From NCBI RefSeq assembly GCF_002760435.1, contig NZ_AUUU01000028.1:1-64000 (forward strand): a stretch of 64,000 bases of DNA, in the 5' to 3' direction. This document shows, one piece after another, positions 8,669 through 18,077 of this stretch. The notes under the pieces were generated by a model that saw nothing but the letters and a program-made list of their open reading frames with translations, did not search any database and was not told where the DNA came from. The stretch is from Clostridium sp. LS. GTDB taxonomy: Bacteria; Bacillota; Clostridia; Clostridiales; Clostridiaceae. The translations under genes were made by a program, and so were the position numbers. Position 1 is the first letter of the stretch. The number at the start of each line of letters is the position of its first letter.

Positions 8669-9031
8669 TTATTTTGTCTGTGTTGCAAACATACCTATTC
8701 TGCTTGTATCTCCTGGAAATAGATCTAGGCCTGCAATTTGAGTAGCAGTTGTGGATGATTCTATGTCCATTTGAAACTGCTTTTCTAAATTAACAGGATG
8801 AAACCATCCCTTTTTTATCATAAGATTAGATATTTCCTCATGAAGATTAATAGCGTCATTTAGCTGATTTTGCAAAAATATTCTAACTTCAGGAGTTGCT
8901 GCTTCTGTTAACGCAATAGCACAATTTCTCACTCCACTTTTGGCATTCAATAAAAAACCTAATGACATAGTCGCATCAACAAGTTTAGGCATTCCTTCTG
9001 AATTTCTTACTTCTAAATAATCATTTATCAT
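8669..9031 (-). CDS. CotF-like spore coat protein (long form, copy 2)
   Basis: 120 aa, a paralogue of the 101-aa coat protein at 6921-7226 with a longer tail rich in S, T and G after residue 90. The core LLNAKSGVRNCAIALTEAA, TPEVRIFLQNQL and NLHEEISNLMIKKGW is the CotF family signature. AAGGAGG precedes the ATG. Its stop lies 19 bp before the dehydrogenase start, so the two are surely co-transcribed. No signal peptide, as expected for coat proteins made in the mother cell. Confidence 0.88.
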   Translation of the reverse strand: MINDYLEVRNSEGMPKLVDATMSLGFLLNAKSGVRNCAIALTEAATPEVRIFLQNQLNDAINLHEEISNLMIKKGWFHPVNLEKQFQMDIESSTTATQIAGLDLFPGDTSRIGMFATQTK

Positions 9032-9124
9032 AACGTTCCTCCTTTTTATAATCCTTAATTTTTAGTGTCATCTTCAACGACTGTATTAACCGATTGAATT
9101 TATATATATTTCCAACACATATTA

Positions 9125-9334
9125 TTATCTAATTTTAGGTGCTTTCTTAAGTAAATTTTGTAGGCCATTTATTGCAGTAATAGATTGTTGTACATCTTTT
9201 TCTAATAACGCTTTTAGGTCTTGATCGAAAACTACGCCTTCCATCATTTTTGACGTAGTCATACATATAGTTTTGAAATTCAACATTTCGTGAACCTGCA
9301 TTGTTTCATTTGGTGCTAAATATTCTTGTTTCAC
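9125..9334 (-). CDS. Short CotF-like coat protein (copy 2), GTG start
   Basis: 69 aa. I chose the GTG at 9332-9334 because a near-perfect Shine-Dalgarno sequence, AGGAGGTGAT, lies directly upstream; an ATG further out (9379) would put this site inside the gene. The product (LAPNETMQVHEMLNFKTICM, DQDLKALLEKDV) is a paralogue of the 75-aa protein at 7251-7478. It is the first gene of the coat/dehydrogenase operon; its promoter should lie in 9340-9480, where I find no clear sigma-A hexamers. Confidence 0.85.
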   Translation of the reverse strand: MKQEYLAPNETMQVHEMLNFKTICMTTSKMMEGVVFDQDLKALLEKDVQQSITAINGLQNLLKKAPKIR

Positions 9335-9523
9335 AACATCACCTCCTGACTCTTTACTAATAAATGTATTCTTCCACACGATAAATTTAGTTATACAACT
9401 AACTTATTTCTTACATAAAATAAAATCACCCTAACTTGGATGACTATTACAAAACATCATAGTATTTTACTTAATTATTCTGTATTAAAAAGCACCTTGA
9501 TTCCATAATATTCTCAAATAACA

Positions 9524-9581
9524 AAGCATAAGCATTTATAATTGAGCTTCCTGGAATACTCTAATTTAAATGCTTATGCTT
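9524..9581 (-). terminator. Terminator after glf
   Basis: A perfect 15-bp inverted repeat (9524-9538 with 9567-9581, core AAGCATAAGCATTTA) lies 47 bases past the glf stop. On the minus strand it is followed by TTTGTTATTTGAG. It separates the glycan operon from the coat operon. Confidence 0.7.
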
Positions 9582-9627
9582 CTTCATTATATATAATTAA
9601 TTTATTCTATAAAAATATTATTTGTTA

Positions 9628-10734
9628 TCAGTTTTCGCTATCTAGTTCTTTTTTAACACAATCCAAAGCTGCTTCAATAACCTTATCCATATCATAATAT
9701 TTATAATCTCCTAGTCTTCCTCCAAATATTATATTATTCTTTCCTTGAGCTAATTCTTTATATTTATTGAATAAAGACATATTCTTGTTATCATTTATTG
9801 GATAATATGGTTCGTCACCTTGTTTCCATTCCTTTGGATACTCTTTTGTAATGATCGTTTTATCTTGATTTCCAAACTCAAAATGTTTATGCTCAATAAT
9901 TCTAGTATATGGTATATCTCTTTCAGTGTAATTTACAACTGCATTACCTTGATAATTTGCCTCACTTAACACTTCTGTTTCGAAAAGTAAGCTTCTATAA
10001 TCTAATATTCCTAGCTTATACTCAAAAAATTCATCTATCATTCCTGTGAATACTAATTTCTTGGCAGTCTTCTCAAAGTCTCTATATTCTAAAAAAAAGT
10101 TGGTATTTAATTTTACTTCTATCCCATTTAGCATTTTATTTATGATTGAAGTATATCCACCTTTAGGAATTCCTTGATATGTATCATTAAAATAATTGTT
10201 ATCGTAGGTGTATCTTACTGGGAGCCTTTTTATTATAAAACTTGGCAAATCTTTTGCATTTCTCCCCCATTGCTTTTCAGTATAACCTTTAATTAATTTT
10301 TCATATATATCTTTTCCAACAAGCATTAAAGCTTGTTCTTCTAAATTCTTCGGTTCACTAATATTTAAATTTCTTATTTGGCTATGTATCTTATTTTTTG
10401 CCTCTTTCGGAGTCTTTACTCCCCATAGTTTATTAAATGTATTCATATTAAATGGCAAATTATAAAGTTCATCCTTATATATTGCTAAAGGTGAGTTTAT
10501 GAAATTATTAAATTCTCCAAATTTACTTATGTACCTCCATACAAATTCATTACTAGTATGAAAAATATGAGCTCCATATTTGTGCACATTTATCTCTTCT
10601 ATGCATTCTGTATATATATTTCCACCTATATGGTTTCTTTTATCAATCACCAAACATGTTTTTCCTCTTTGTTTAGCTTCATAGGCGAATATAGACCCGA
10701 ATAGTCCTGCTCCAACAATTAAATAATCATACAT
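9628..10734 (-). CDS. glf: UDP-galactopyranose mutase
   Basis: A 368-aa flavoenzyme that converts UDP-galactopyranose to UDP-galactofuranose in the cytoplasm, the donor for galactofuranose in surface glycans. Seen: the N-terminal FAD motif YLIVGAGLFGSIFAYEA, the family signature RNHIGGNIYTE, HTSNEFVWRYI, and GRLGDYKYYDMD near the C-terminus. Length is normal. The ATG at 10732-10734 fits AAGGAAAG about 10 bases upstream better than the GTG at 10743, which abuts that site. Upstream lie a glycosyltransferase and a PAP2 protein on the same strand. Confidence 0.95.
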   Translation of the reverse strand: MYDYLIVGAGLFGSIFAYEAKQRGKTCLVIDKRNHIGGNIYTECIEEINVHKYGAHIFHTSNEFVWRYISKFGEFNNFINSPLAIYKDELYNLPFNMNTFNKLWGVKTPKEAKNKIHSQIRNLNISEPKNLEEQALMLVGKDIYEKLIKGYTEKQWGRNAKDLPSFIIKRLPVRYTYDNNYFNDTYQGIPKGGYTSIINKMLNGIEVKLNTNFFLEYRDFEKTAKKLVFTGMIDEFFEYKLGILDYRSLLFETEVLSEANYQGNAVVNYTERDIPYTRIIEHKHFEFGNQDKTIITKEYPKEWKQGDEPYYPINDNKNMSLFNKYKELAQGKNNIIFGGRLGDYKYYDMDKVIEAALDCVKKELDSEN

Positions 10735-10847
10735 TAATATCACTCTTTCCTTATCAACTTTGACGCCAAAGTCTCTTCCGTTCCCAATTTTACCTCTTGT
10801 AATATTTCATCAGTATACTAATATCTTATAAATAAGTCCTATTAAAA

Positions 10848-11864
10848 CTAATTAAATCCAAACACCTTTCTTGATAATGAGTAGCCTGCTAATATTAACT
10901 TTCTTCCGACTAATCCTTTAATTTTCATACATAATCCCAAAAGATATTTATTAATTTCCTTATACAATTGTCTGTTTCTTAATTTTAAATAACTCCAAAG
11001 TTCTTCTTTTTTATTTAAACTTTCCTCAGTATTTTCTCTTAGTAAGAGTACTGTACTGACTGTCATCATCATTACTAAATATTTAATCATATACTTTCGT
11101 AATTTTTTACACTCAATAAGCATAGGATTATAACAATCAATAATTATCTTTGTTACTTTAATCTGTTGATCAATACGCTCAATCATCACTTTTTCATTAA
11201 CCGATTGATCTTCTCTTCCGATAAAGTACCTATAAAGATCTACATTTAAATAATACATGGTATTCACATAAGGCAGCGGCTTGTACACAAAAATATTATC
11301 AACATAAAATGTATGCTTAGGAAGCTCTAAACCGCACTCGCGAAGAACCTCTGTGCGATAAATTACTGAATGCATCAATATATTCTGGCTGCTTTTAAGA
11401 TATCCTAAGTCACTCCATGTAAATATTTTTTCTTCTGGCATTGCCCCTTTATAGTTAATTACTTTTTCTTTATTTATATTTGCATTCTCATATACATAAT
11501 TTGCAATGAGCATATCTAATGATTTGGAATTATTAATCATATTTTTTAATACATCAAGTACTTTTTCTAAACTTTCTTTATCAAACCAATCGTCACTATC
11601 CAAAACTTTAAAATACATACCGCTTGAATGATTCAAACCTGTATTTATGGCATCACCATGACCACCATTTTCCTTGTGTATTGCGCGTACTACATGTGGA
11701 TATCTCTTCTCATATTCATCAGCGATTATTGAAGTATTATCCCTAGAGCCATCATCTACAATCAAAATCTCCAAATCCTCGCTGTCAATTAATAATGAGT
11801 TTATAGCCCTATCCATATAGGCTGCTGAATTATAACAGGGTACTACTACAGTAAGAACTTTCAT
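10848..11864 (-). CDS. Family 2 glycosyltransferase
   Basis: 338 aa with an N-terminal GT-A fold: VVVPCYNSAAYMDRAI, the VDDGSRDNTS nucleotide-binding loop and the metal-binding DSDDWFD near residue 90. The region after 240 is basic and helical. It has no membrane helices, so it is a cytoplasmic or peripheral transferase. The stop codon of the upstream PAP2 gene directly abuts this ATG, so translation is coupled. With glf downstream, galactofuranose transfer is a reasonable but unproven guess. Confidence 0.9.
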   Translation of the reverse strand: MKVLTVVVPCYNSAAYMDRAINSLLIDSEDLEILIVDDGSRDNTSIIADEYEKRYPHVVRAIHKENGGHGDAINTGLNHSSGMYFKVLDSDDWFDKESLEKVLDVLKNMINNSKSLDMLIANYVYENANINKEKVINYKGAMPEEKIFTWSDLGYLKSSQNILMHSVIYRTEVLRECGLELPKHTFYVDNIFVYKPLPYVNTMYYLNVDLYRYFIGREDQSVNEKVMIERIDQQIKVTKIIIDCYNPMLIECKKLRKYMIKYLVMMMTVSTVLLLRENTEESLNKKEELWSYLKLRNRQLYKEINKYLLGLCMKIKGLVGRKLILAGYSLSRKVFGFN

Positions 11865-12524
11865 TTATACCTCCTGATTAATAAATTTAAATGTTTTATA
11901 CAGCTGCATGTGCAAAGATAACTGCCAAGTTAATTCTGCTAACATAATACCTCCAAAAACATCTATTATAACATGCTGTTTTGTTGTTAATGTTGAAATA
12001 CATATCATCACCGCCATAAATAAAGAGAAATAGCGATACCATGCAGGTATGGATTTACAATTTCTAAGTCCAGCAAAACAATACCAGCTAACCAAACAGT
12101 GAATTGATGGGAAAAGATTGTCTGCTGCATCTATATCATATAGAAATCTAAGCATATCTGGAAAAATGCCTAAGGTAGTGATGTCAGGTCTAATATTAGT
12201 TGTTGGAAATTTTAAATAAATAATACCACATATTAATTTTCCTAACAAATCTGCTATCAAGAACCGGTAACAATGATCTTTATCTATATTACTAATTAAT
12301 ATATAATTAGCAATCCAAAATAAATAACTCCCAAAATATATTAAAGTAAATATCGGAACAACTGGTATCCTATCATCATAATATGATGTTAAATTATGAA
12401 AAATGCTATGCTTATTTAGTAAACGAGCTCCTGAATATACTGTAAAATTAAAAGCTACACATAGAGTTAATGGCTTAATAGCATACTCTGGTATATACTT
12501 ATATATTTTTTCTACTATTCTCAT
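11865..12524 (-). CDS. PAP2-superfamily membrane phosphatase/transferase
   Basis: A 219-aa integral membrane protein with about five or six hydrophobic helices. The phosphatase motifs are present in order: KFPTTNIRP (KxxxxxxRP), NLFPSIHCLVSW (PSxH) and KQHVIIDVFGG (the final H with xxxD). PAP2 enzymes act on lipid phosphates such as undecaprenyl diphosphate or phosphatidate; the long spacing resembles inositol-phosphoceramide synthase-like branches. It is the first gene of a three-gene unit with GT2 and glf and abuts GT2 with no gap. A role in recycling or using a lipid-linked glycan is inferred from that setting. Confidence 0.85.
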   Translation of the reverse strand: MRIVEKIYKYIPEYAIKPLTLCVAFNFTVYSGARLLNKHSIFHNLTSYYDDRIPVVPIFTLIYFGSYLFWIANYILISNIDKDHCYRFLIADLLGKLICGIIYLKFPTTNIRPDITTLGIFPDMLRFLYDIDAADNLFPSIHCLVSWYCFAGLRNCKSIPAWYRYFSLFMAVMICISTLTTKQHVIIDVFGGIMLAELTWQLSLHMQLYKTFKFINQEV

Positions 12525-12764
12525 CTTTCTCTCCTATGCTTCTTTAAAATAATAAATATACTTTTTTAAAAAGTTTTAATCTTAGACGTAATACTTATAT
12601 AATAAAAATTCCATTAACTAATATTATATCAAATTTATTCAATATCTTCTAATCTATTTAATATTAATTTTGACACCCCATCCACCTAATATTTCTCCCT
12701 CCTAAATCCTCTAATTTATTATCAACACCATTTAATCTTAAGTTAGAATTTGTAATTAATATCT

Positions 12765-13274
12765 TCACTCATTAAATTCCTCGTTTTTAGATGTGTATTC
12801 ACCTGTAATCTCTATAACATTATCATCTGGGTCTGCAACTTGAAAATAATAGTATGGTATCACATTGTTAACATATTTAATCTTAGTCGCTAGTTCGCTA
12901 ATATTTAGATTTATTATTCTGTTGCGCTCTTTTTCTAAATCTTCAACCCAAAAATTCAATACAAACTTATTAGTATTTTTTGCCTCTGCTATAGCAACAA
13001 GATTATCAAATTTTTCAACATATTCTCCTTTATGTATTGTTAATTCTGGATTTTGAGTATCAAAATAGCCGTTCATCATAGATATATTATGCCCCTGAAA
13101 TTGGAATTGAGCAAAACGCTCCATATTCATTGAAGTTACTTTCATCTCATATTCAATGAAAGGATTATATTTTGAAACATCTTTCAATCTTCCATTTTCA
13201 ACTGTATTGTCTTTAAGATATCCATCAATAGGTTCACTTGCTATTAGCCTTTGACCAAATTGTCCTGCTAACAT
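12765..13274 (-). CDS. VOC-superfamily (glyoxalase-like) protein, 5' end apparently missing
   Basis: 169 aa from the first available ATG. Residues from about 37 form a VOC fold: FIEYEMKVTSMNMERFAQF, the second half NKFVLNFWVEDLEKE, and the closing strand YYYFQVADPDDNVIEI. The ATG at 13272-13274 has no ribosome binding site, and the same frame stays open upstream (reading DVIGASGIARTF just before it) as far as 13385, running into the previous gene's terminator with no ATG, GTG or TTG. The first 36 residues do not look like VOC. I read this as the remains of a gene that lost its start, or one using an unusual start. No metal ligand pattern was assigned. Confidence 0.6.
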   Translation of the reverse strand: MLAGQFGQRLIASEPIDGYLKDNTVENGRLKDVSKYNPFIEYEMKVTSMNMERFAQFQFQGHNISMMNGYFDTQNPELTIHKGEYVEKFDNLVAIAEAKNTNKFVLNFWVEDLEKERNRIINLNISELATKIKYVNNVIPYYYFQVADPDDNVIEITGEYTSKNEEFNE

Positions 13275-13353
13275 AAAAGTACGGGCAATTCCACTTGCTC
13301 CTATAACATCAAGTTTATCTGAATCAAAATATATTTTTGCTTCTAACTTATAT

Positions 13354-13393
13354 AGCAGTAAAAACGGAAAATATCTCTTCCTTTTTTACTGCT
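13354..13393 (-). terminator. Terminator of the choline-binding-type protein gene
   Basis: AGCAGTAAAAACGGAA (13354-13369) pairs with TTCCTTTTTTACTGCT (13378-13393) with one mismatch. It lies 14 bases past the stop of the gene at 13407 and before the open frame of the VOC protein. Confidence 0.7.
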
Positions 13394-13406
13394 AGTCCTA
13401 TGTTTT

Positions 13407-14069
13407 TTAATACTTAATAGTATTTAAAAAATTATTAAAGGCGTTCATATTTTCGCTTGAAATTTCATTAGCTGCTACAATAGTAAAAATATATGATTCA
13501 TTATTGTTAAAGAAAATTACCTGATGTATTTGAAATACTTTATTTAACGTAGAATTATTATGTTTATAATCAACTACTTGTGCTGATTTACCATTAAATG
13601 TCTTATTTGATACAGTAAGATTATCAACACCAGCCATACTTTTTAAGTTATTAGTAAGTTCATCCATGCAATCTTTTTGTGATTTACCTTGTAAAATGCT
13701 AATCAATTCATCCACGCTTGTTCCAACATCATCTATTTTATAATAAGTTCTGTCAGCTGAATCCGTTGTTTTAATCCAATTTGAAGGAAGTTGTATTGTA
13801 AAGCCTTGAATAGTTGAATCCCATACTCCATAACTGTTTAAATGATATTTATTGCTTATAAAGCAATTATGAGCCATGTACCCATCTTTCTTAAAATAAT
13901 ACCATTTCCCGTCTATTTGTTTCCAGCCTGTATACCATGAATCACCGTTGGCATACCACCATCCTGTTGGATTCTGCCTCCATTCTGCGTGTGCTGCAAT
14001 TGGATTTAGCGAAAATATTGCAGCTATTGTAATAATCCCCGCAGTCAATTTTTTTAACTTTTTAATCAT
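13407..14069 (-). CDS. Secreted cell wall-binding repeat protein with PsbP/DcrB-like domain
   Basis: 220 aa. Residues 1-28 form a signal peptide (basic KKLKK, hydrophobic core, cleavage after AHA). Residues 29-75 hold two aromatic cell wall-binding repeats of the choline-binding type (GWWYANGDSWYTGWKQID, GKWYYFKKDGYM). The rest (about 88-220) resembles small DcrB/PsbP-like domains: FTIQLPSNW start and a terminal helix FNNFLNTIKY. It should be exported and held on the wall. GGAGGG precedes the ATG. The same type of repeat occurs in the CHAP protein at 41351. The exact role is unknown. Confidence 0.82.
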   Translation of the reverse strand: MIKKLKKLTAGIITIAAIFSLNPIAAHAEWRQNPTGWWYANGDSWYTGWKQIDGKWYYFKKDGYMAHNCFISNKYHLNSYGVWDSTIQGFTIQLPSNWIKTTDSADRTYYKIDDVGTSVDELISILQGKSQKDCMDELTNNLKSMAGVDNLTVSNKTFNGKSAQVVDYKHNNSTLNKVFQIHQVIFFNNNESYIFTIVAANEISSENMNAFNNFLNTIKY

Positions 14070-14314
14070 TATTTACCCTCCTTATGCGAAAAAAGATTTT
14101 TAATTTATTCCTATATTTAAAATCAATATTCCAGATATAGGAACTAATATAATTATAAAATATTATGGTAATGAAGTACATAACTTTTCTAATATATGTA
14201 TTTAAATACTGTATATTGATATTAATACAATAATTATATACTCTTTTTTTAATTTCATTAGTGATGTAGTGATTAAGACATATAAAGAAATGAACTATAA
14301 TTTTAAGCACAAAA

Positions 14315-14377
14315 AGAGCATAAATTCAAGATCAACAAACCCACGTAAAGGCCTTGTTTTTCTCGCTTTTATGCTCT
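14315..14377 (-). terminator. Terminator of the DUF1015-serA operon
   Basis: AGAGCATAAA (14315-14324) pairs with TTTATGCTCT (14368-14377) over a long, partly paired loop. On the minus strand it is followed by TTTTTGTG, and it lies 70 bases past the DUF1015 stop. Confidence 0.65.
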
Positions 14378-14446
14378 CTCTTTATTTCTATTTTTTATTC
14401 CCTATTTCTAATGCTCCGCCTCGTACTTAGTCTTTTTTAAAGACAA

Positions 14447-15703
14447 TTATTTTAATTTATGAACAAATAATCCACTTCTAAGCTTTGGTTCAAACCAAGT
14501 TGATTTTGGTGGCATTACTTCTCCAATATCAGCAACACTCATTATATCACTAACTTCAGTAGGATACATTGAAAATGCTATCTTCATGTCAGTATGAACT
14601 CTTCTTTCAAGCTCCTTAAGCCCTCTAATTCCACCAATGAAGTCTATTCTATCTGACGTTCTTACATCTTCAATTCCTAAAATAGGTGTTAAAACGTTGT
14701 TTTGAAGTATTGCAACATCAAGACTATCTATTGGATCTTCAGCATTATAAATCCCGTCCTTAGCCTCTAGTGAATACCACTTTTCTTCTACATACATTCC
14801 AAATGTATGCTTTTTAGCTGGCTTTATTGGATCTTCACTAGTTGATTCTTTTACGATAAATTTTTCCTTAAGCTTTTCAATTAATTCATCTTTAGTTAAA
14901 CCATTTAAGTCTTTAACTACTCTATTATAATCCATAACCATTAAATCATTATCTGGGAATGCAACTGCTAGGAAATAGTTAAATTCTTCGTCTCCAGTAT
15001 AATTAGGATTCTCAGCTCTTCTCTTTAACCCAACCTTTACTGCTGATGCTGATCTATGATGACCATCAGCAATATATAGATAATCTATTTCTTTAAATAA
15101 ATCTATTAATTCACTTATAATAATATCATTATCTATAACCCAAACAATATGAGTGATTCCATCTTCAGCCACAAAATTATATACTGGCTTTCTTTTACTT
15201 TCATTTTGAATCCAAGCATCAATTATTTCAGAAGCAATTTGATCTTCCTTATATGTTAAGAAAATAGGTCCAGTATTTGCATCACAATAATCAACATGGT
15301 TAATTCTATCTTGTTCCTTATCTGCTCTAGTAAACTCATGCTTCTTTATAACATTATTCATGTAATCATCAATTGATGCACAAAATACTATCCCTGTTTG
15401 AGATCTTCCATTCATTATTTGTCTATATATGTAAAGACAAGGCTTCTCATCTTGAGCAAATTCTCCATCTGCTATCATTCTATCAAGATTTTCTCTAGCC
15501 TTTTCATATACCTTAGGATCATGTATATCTATTGATGGATCTAAATCTATTTCCGGTCTATCAACATGAAGAAATGAGTGTGAATTTCCAACTACCATTT
15601 CTCTTGCTTCATCACTATTCATTACATCATAAGGTAAAGCAGCTATTTTTGAAGCTAATTCTTTAATTGGCCTTATTCCCTTAAATGCCTTAACTACTGC
15701 CAT
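14447..15703 (-). CDS. DUF1015 family protein
   Basis: 418 aa. It starts AVVKAFKGIRPIKELASKI and contains ALPYDVMNSDEAREM, FLHVDRPEID, YIADGHHRSASAVK and FPDNDLMVMDYNRVV, all typical of DUF1015 proteins (Pfam PF06245). These are often annotated as uncharacterised and are frequently next to phosphoglycerate dehydrogenase. The ADGHHR motif recalls ParB/sulfiredoxin-like nucleotide-binding proteins, and serine kinases of the SbnI type belong to a related fold, so a link to serine metabolism is plausible but not shown. It lies 21 bp after serA on the same strand with a good ribosome binding site. Confidence 0.88.
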   Translation of the reverse strand: MAVVKAFKGIRPIKELASKIAALPYDVMNSDEAREMVVGNSHSFLHVDRPEIDLDPSIDIHDPKVYEKARENLDRMIADGEFAQDEKPCLYIYRQIMNGRSQTGIVFCASIDDYMNNVIKKHEFTRADKEQDRINHVDYCDANTGPIFLTYKEDQIASEIIDAWIQNESKRKPVYNFVAEDGITHIVWVIDNDIIISELIDLFKEIDYLYIADGHHRSASAVKVGLKRRAENPNYTGDEEFNYFLAVAFPDNDLMVMDYNRVVKDLNGLTKDELIEKLKEKFIVKESTSEDPIKPAKKHTFGMYVEEKWYSLEAKDGIYNAEDPIDSLDVAILQNNVLTPILGIEDVRTSDRIDFIGGIRGLKELERRVHTDMKIAFSMYPTEVSDIMSVADIGEVMPPKSTWFEPKLRSGLFVHKLK

Positions 15704-15724
15704 TGAAAAATTCCTCCTAAATAA

Positions 15725-16633
15725 TTATAACTTAAAGAATTCTTTAATTATTGAAACTACTTCCTCACCTATTCTTGTTTGAGCTTCTGCAGTTGCAGCT
15801 CCAATATGTGGTGTAGCACTAACTTTTGGATGGTTAACTAACTTTTCATTTTTAGTTGGCTCTTCTTCAAATACGTCAATACCTGCTCCAGCAATTTCTC
15901 CATTATCAAGAGCTTCTATTAATGCTGCCTCATCAACAACTTTACCTCTAGCACAGTTAATAAGATATGCTGTATTCTTCATTAATTCTAATTCTTTCTT
16001 TCCTATTAATGAACCTGCTGCTTTATCGTATGGAACATGAAGAGATATAAAATCTGAAGTCTTTAATACTTCTTCTAATGAAACAAAATCATAAGCTAAA
16101 TCATCATGCTTTCCTTCAATTGTATAATATACAACCTTCATGCCTAAAGCAGTAGCTTTTTTAGCTAAAGATTGACCTATTCTTCCCATACCAACAATTC
16201 CAAGTGTTTTACCTGCAATTTCAGTTCCTTCATATTTCTTTTTATTCCATTCACCATTTCTCATAGTATAGTTAGATATAGCAATAAATCTTGCAAGTGC
16301 AAACATATGACCAATTGCAAGTTCTGCAACTGAATCCGAACTAGCAGCTGGAGTATTTCTTACTGCAACCCCTGCAGCTTCCCCAGCAGGAATATCTATA
16401 TTATCTATTCCTACACCAGCTCTTATAGCTAATTTTAAGTTTCCACCTTTTTCTGCTGCAAATACGTCAGAAGTAAGCTTAGTAGCTGATCTTATAACTA
16501 TTGCATCAAAATCCTTTAATTTTTCTCCTAATGCATCTTGATCAATATGTTCGTTAACAACTTCTGCTCCTAATGCTCTTAATGATTCAATCGCTGCGCT
16601 TTCTAATCCATCGTTTGTTAATACTCTAATCAT
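15725..16633 (-). CDS. serA: D-3-phosphoglycerate dehydrogenase
   Basis: A 302-aa D-2-hydroxyacid dehydrogenase without an ACT domain. It oxidises 3-phosphoglycerate to 3-phosphohydroxypyruvate, the first step of serine synthesis. Seen: VIRSATKLT, RAGVGIDNIDIPAGEA, the NAD motif LGIVGMGRIGQSLAKKA near 145, the catalytic Arg in INCARGKVVDE, Glu in DVFEEEP and His in ATPHIGA. AAGGGGG precedes the ATG. In many clostridia serC lies next to serA, but here the neighbour is DUF1015. Lack of the ACT domain suggests no classic serine feedback site. Another 2-hydroxyacid specificity is less likely. Confidence 0.9.
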   Translation of the reverse strand: MIRVLTNDGLESAAIESLRALGAEVVNEHIDQDALGEKLKDFDAIVIRSATKLTSDVFAAEKGGNLKLAIRAGVGIDNIDIPAGEAAGVAVRNTPAASSDSVAELAIGHMFALARFIAISNYTMRNGEWNKKKYEGTEIAGKTLGIVGMGRIGQSLAKKATALGMKVVYYTIEGKHDDLAYDFVSLEEVLKTSDFISLHVPYDKAAGSLIGKKELELMKNTAYLINCARGKVVDEAALIEALDNGEIAGAGIDVFEEEPTKNEKLVNHPKVSATPHIGAATAEAQTRIGEEVVSIIKEFFKL

Positions 16634-17101
16634 TTTATAAATCCCCCTTAAATTAAATATGCTTATTACCTATTATTTTTTATCTTTTTACTGGAGTTTA
16701 ATGCATGTTCAAGATAGATAATTGTTTTAATTATCTATTGTTAATAAATATTACGATATTTGCAAAGTGTATATCCTATTAAAACCATCTGAATTATAGG
16801 CCTAAAAAAAAGCATAAATCTAAACTTTACTATATTTTCAAATAACTTTTAAATTTTGCAACACCTTATAACAATTATAACTTTTTTATTTCTTAATTTG
16901 CAATATATATTATATATGCTTAAAACTCATTTGTTTTATTCTACTACTTATTGAGTCTCAATTCAAGACTTTATTGCTCTGAATTAAATTTTTTAGATAA
17001 TATATTAATATTTAATCCTATTTATTCTAATGAAATTTCTTAAAATATCCACTAATAATTATTATTTCAATAAAATCCGTGTTAAATAATTACATAAAAT
17101 A
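16634..17101. other. Long intergenic region upstream of serA
   Basis: More than 450 AT-rich bases with no coding frame. One clear hairpin (ATAGATAATT at 16714-16723 with AATTATCTAT at 16729-16738) lies about 90 bases upstream of serA on its transcript side. I looked for a T-box signature (the conserved GGTGGNACCGCG stretch) and did not find one. The length suggests a regulatory leader, but nothing specific can be named. Confidence 0.4.
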
Positions 17102-17143
17102 AATGCTTACATAATTAATATATTTGCAAACTATGTAAGCATT
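17102..17143 (-). terminator. Terminator of the kinase/nucleotidyltransferase operon
   Basis: A perfect 12-bp stem, AATGCTTACATA (17102-17113) with TATGTAAGCATT (17132-17143), lies 38 bases past the kinase stop. On the minus strand it is followed by TTTATTTTATG. Confidence 0.65.
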
Positions 17144-17181
17144 ATAAATATTTTAGTATATTTGAAAACTTATGAATAAAT

Positions 17182-18077
17182 TTAATTACTACTGTAATAT
17201 TTCTCATATTCTTCATTTATAACTTCTTCACTTAATTCTTGAAAGGCTAGCTCACTAGACGTAATACACAAACCCGCGCATATTGTAGCCAAACCTAAGC
17301 ATTCTTCTATGGGCTTTTCCTTTAAATAACCATACAAAAAGCCTGAGAAAAAGCTATCGCCAGCTCCATTAGCATCTTGTAATTTATATTCATCTATTAT
17401 TTCAGTTTCAATCCACTGCCCATCCTTGGTCAGCGTTGTTGCACCATTTTTTCCATGAGTACATATGATAGCTTCCTTTCCCTTTTGCATCCAGGTATCC
17501 ATTATATCTCTATAATTATCCATGCTATCTGAACTCACAAATATATAATCTGCTAATTCAATGTACTCCTCATGGTATGGATTTCCGACATTATAATCAT
17601 GAAGATCAGTCCATACGGGCTTGTTATATTTTTTTATAATCGGTATTAATTGTTTCGTATAACCTACTATATTTAATATTATGATATCACTTTCTTTTAC
17701 TAATTGTTCTATTCTAGCCATATTTAGTGTTGTGTCACCCGATGATTGAGTAACAAAAATAGATATTCTATTCCCATTTGGATCCATCAAATTCACATGT
17801 CTCTCTGTCCCTTTCTCATCTATATCATAAATAAAATTTACACCTTCTTTTTCAAGACTTGAAATTATCTTTTGACCGTAAATATCATTTCCTATTACAG
17901 AATGAAGAGTTGTATTAACGTTAAGTTTTGCCAAATTAATAGCCTTTCCAGCGCCTGTTGATCCTATTGTTTCATTAAAAGGTGCATAAAATATAGTTTG
18001 TGGCTCTGGTTTGGGTAATTCATCAAGATGAATTATTGAATCAAAGGTTGTTCCACCTATTACTAATATTTTTTCAT
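17182..18077 (-). pseudogene. PfkB-family carbohydrate kinase, frameshifted at its fifth codon
   Basis: The PfkB fold is intact from the second codon on: reading upstream of the first usable in-frame start gives LVIGGTTFDSII and IGSTGAGKAINLAKLN, and the C-terminus has the catalytic DANGAGDSFFSGF. The native start is clear: ATG at 18075-18077, 6 bases after GGGGAG. But it is followed by six A's (18069-18074), so translation gives only ATG AAA AAA TAT and then TAG. A seventh A would restore a 298-aa kinase starting MKKILVIGG. Either this is a one-base deletion, a variable homopolymer, or a sequencing error. An internal TTG at 17934 would lose the first 48 residues, including part of the substrate lid. 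Confidence 0.8.

Noticed and set aside
8470..8745. Plus-strand frame of 91 codons across the dehydrogenase start
   Set aside because: It is antisense to the dehydrogenase and coat genes, which have good motifs and ribosome binding sites.
14062..14310. Open frame of 82 codons on the minus strand overlapping the start of the choline-binding-type gene
   Set aside because: No ribosome binding site, a composition of I, Y and N as expected from AT-rich spacer, and overlap with the upstream region of a real gene.
16634..17101. T-box or serine riboswitch before serA
   Set aside because: The conserved T-box stretch is absent; only a simple hairpin is present.
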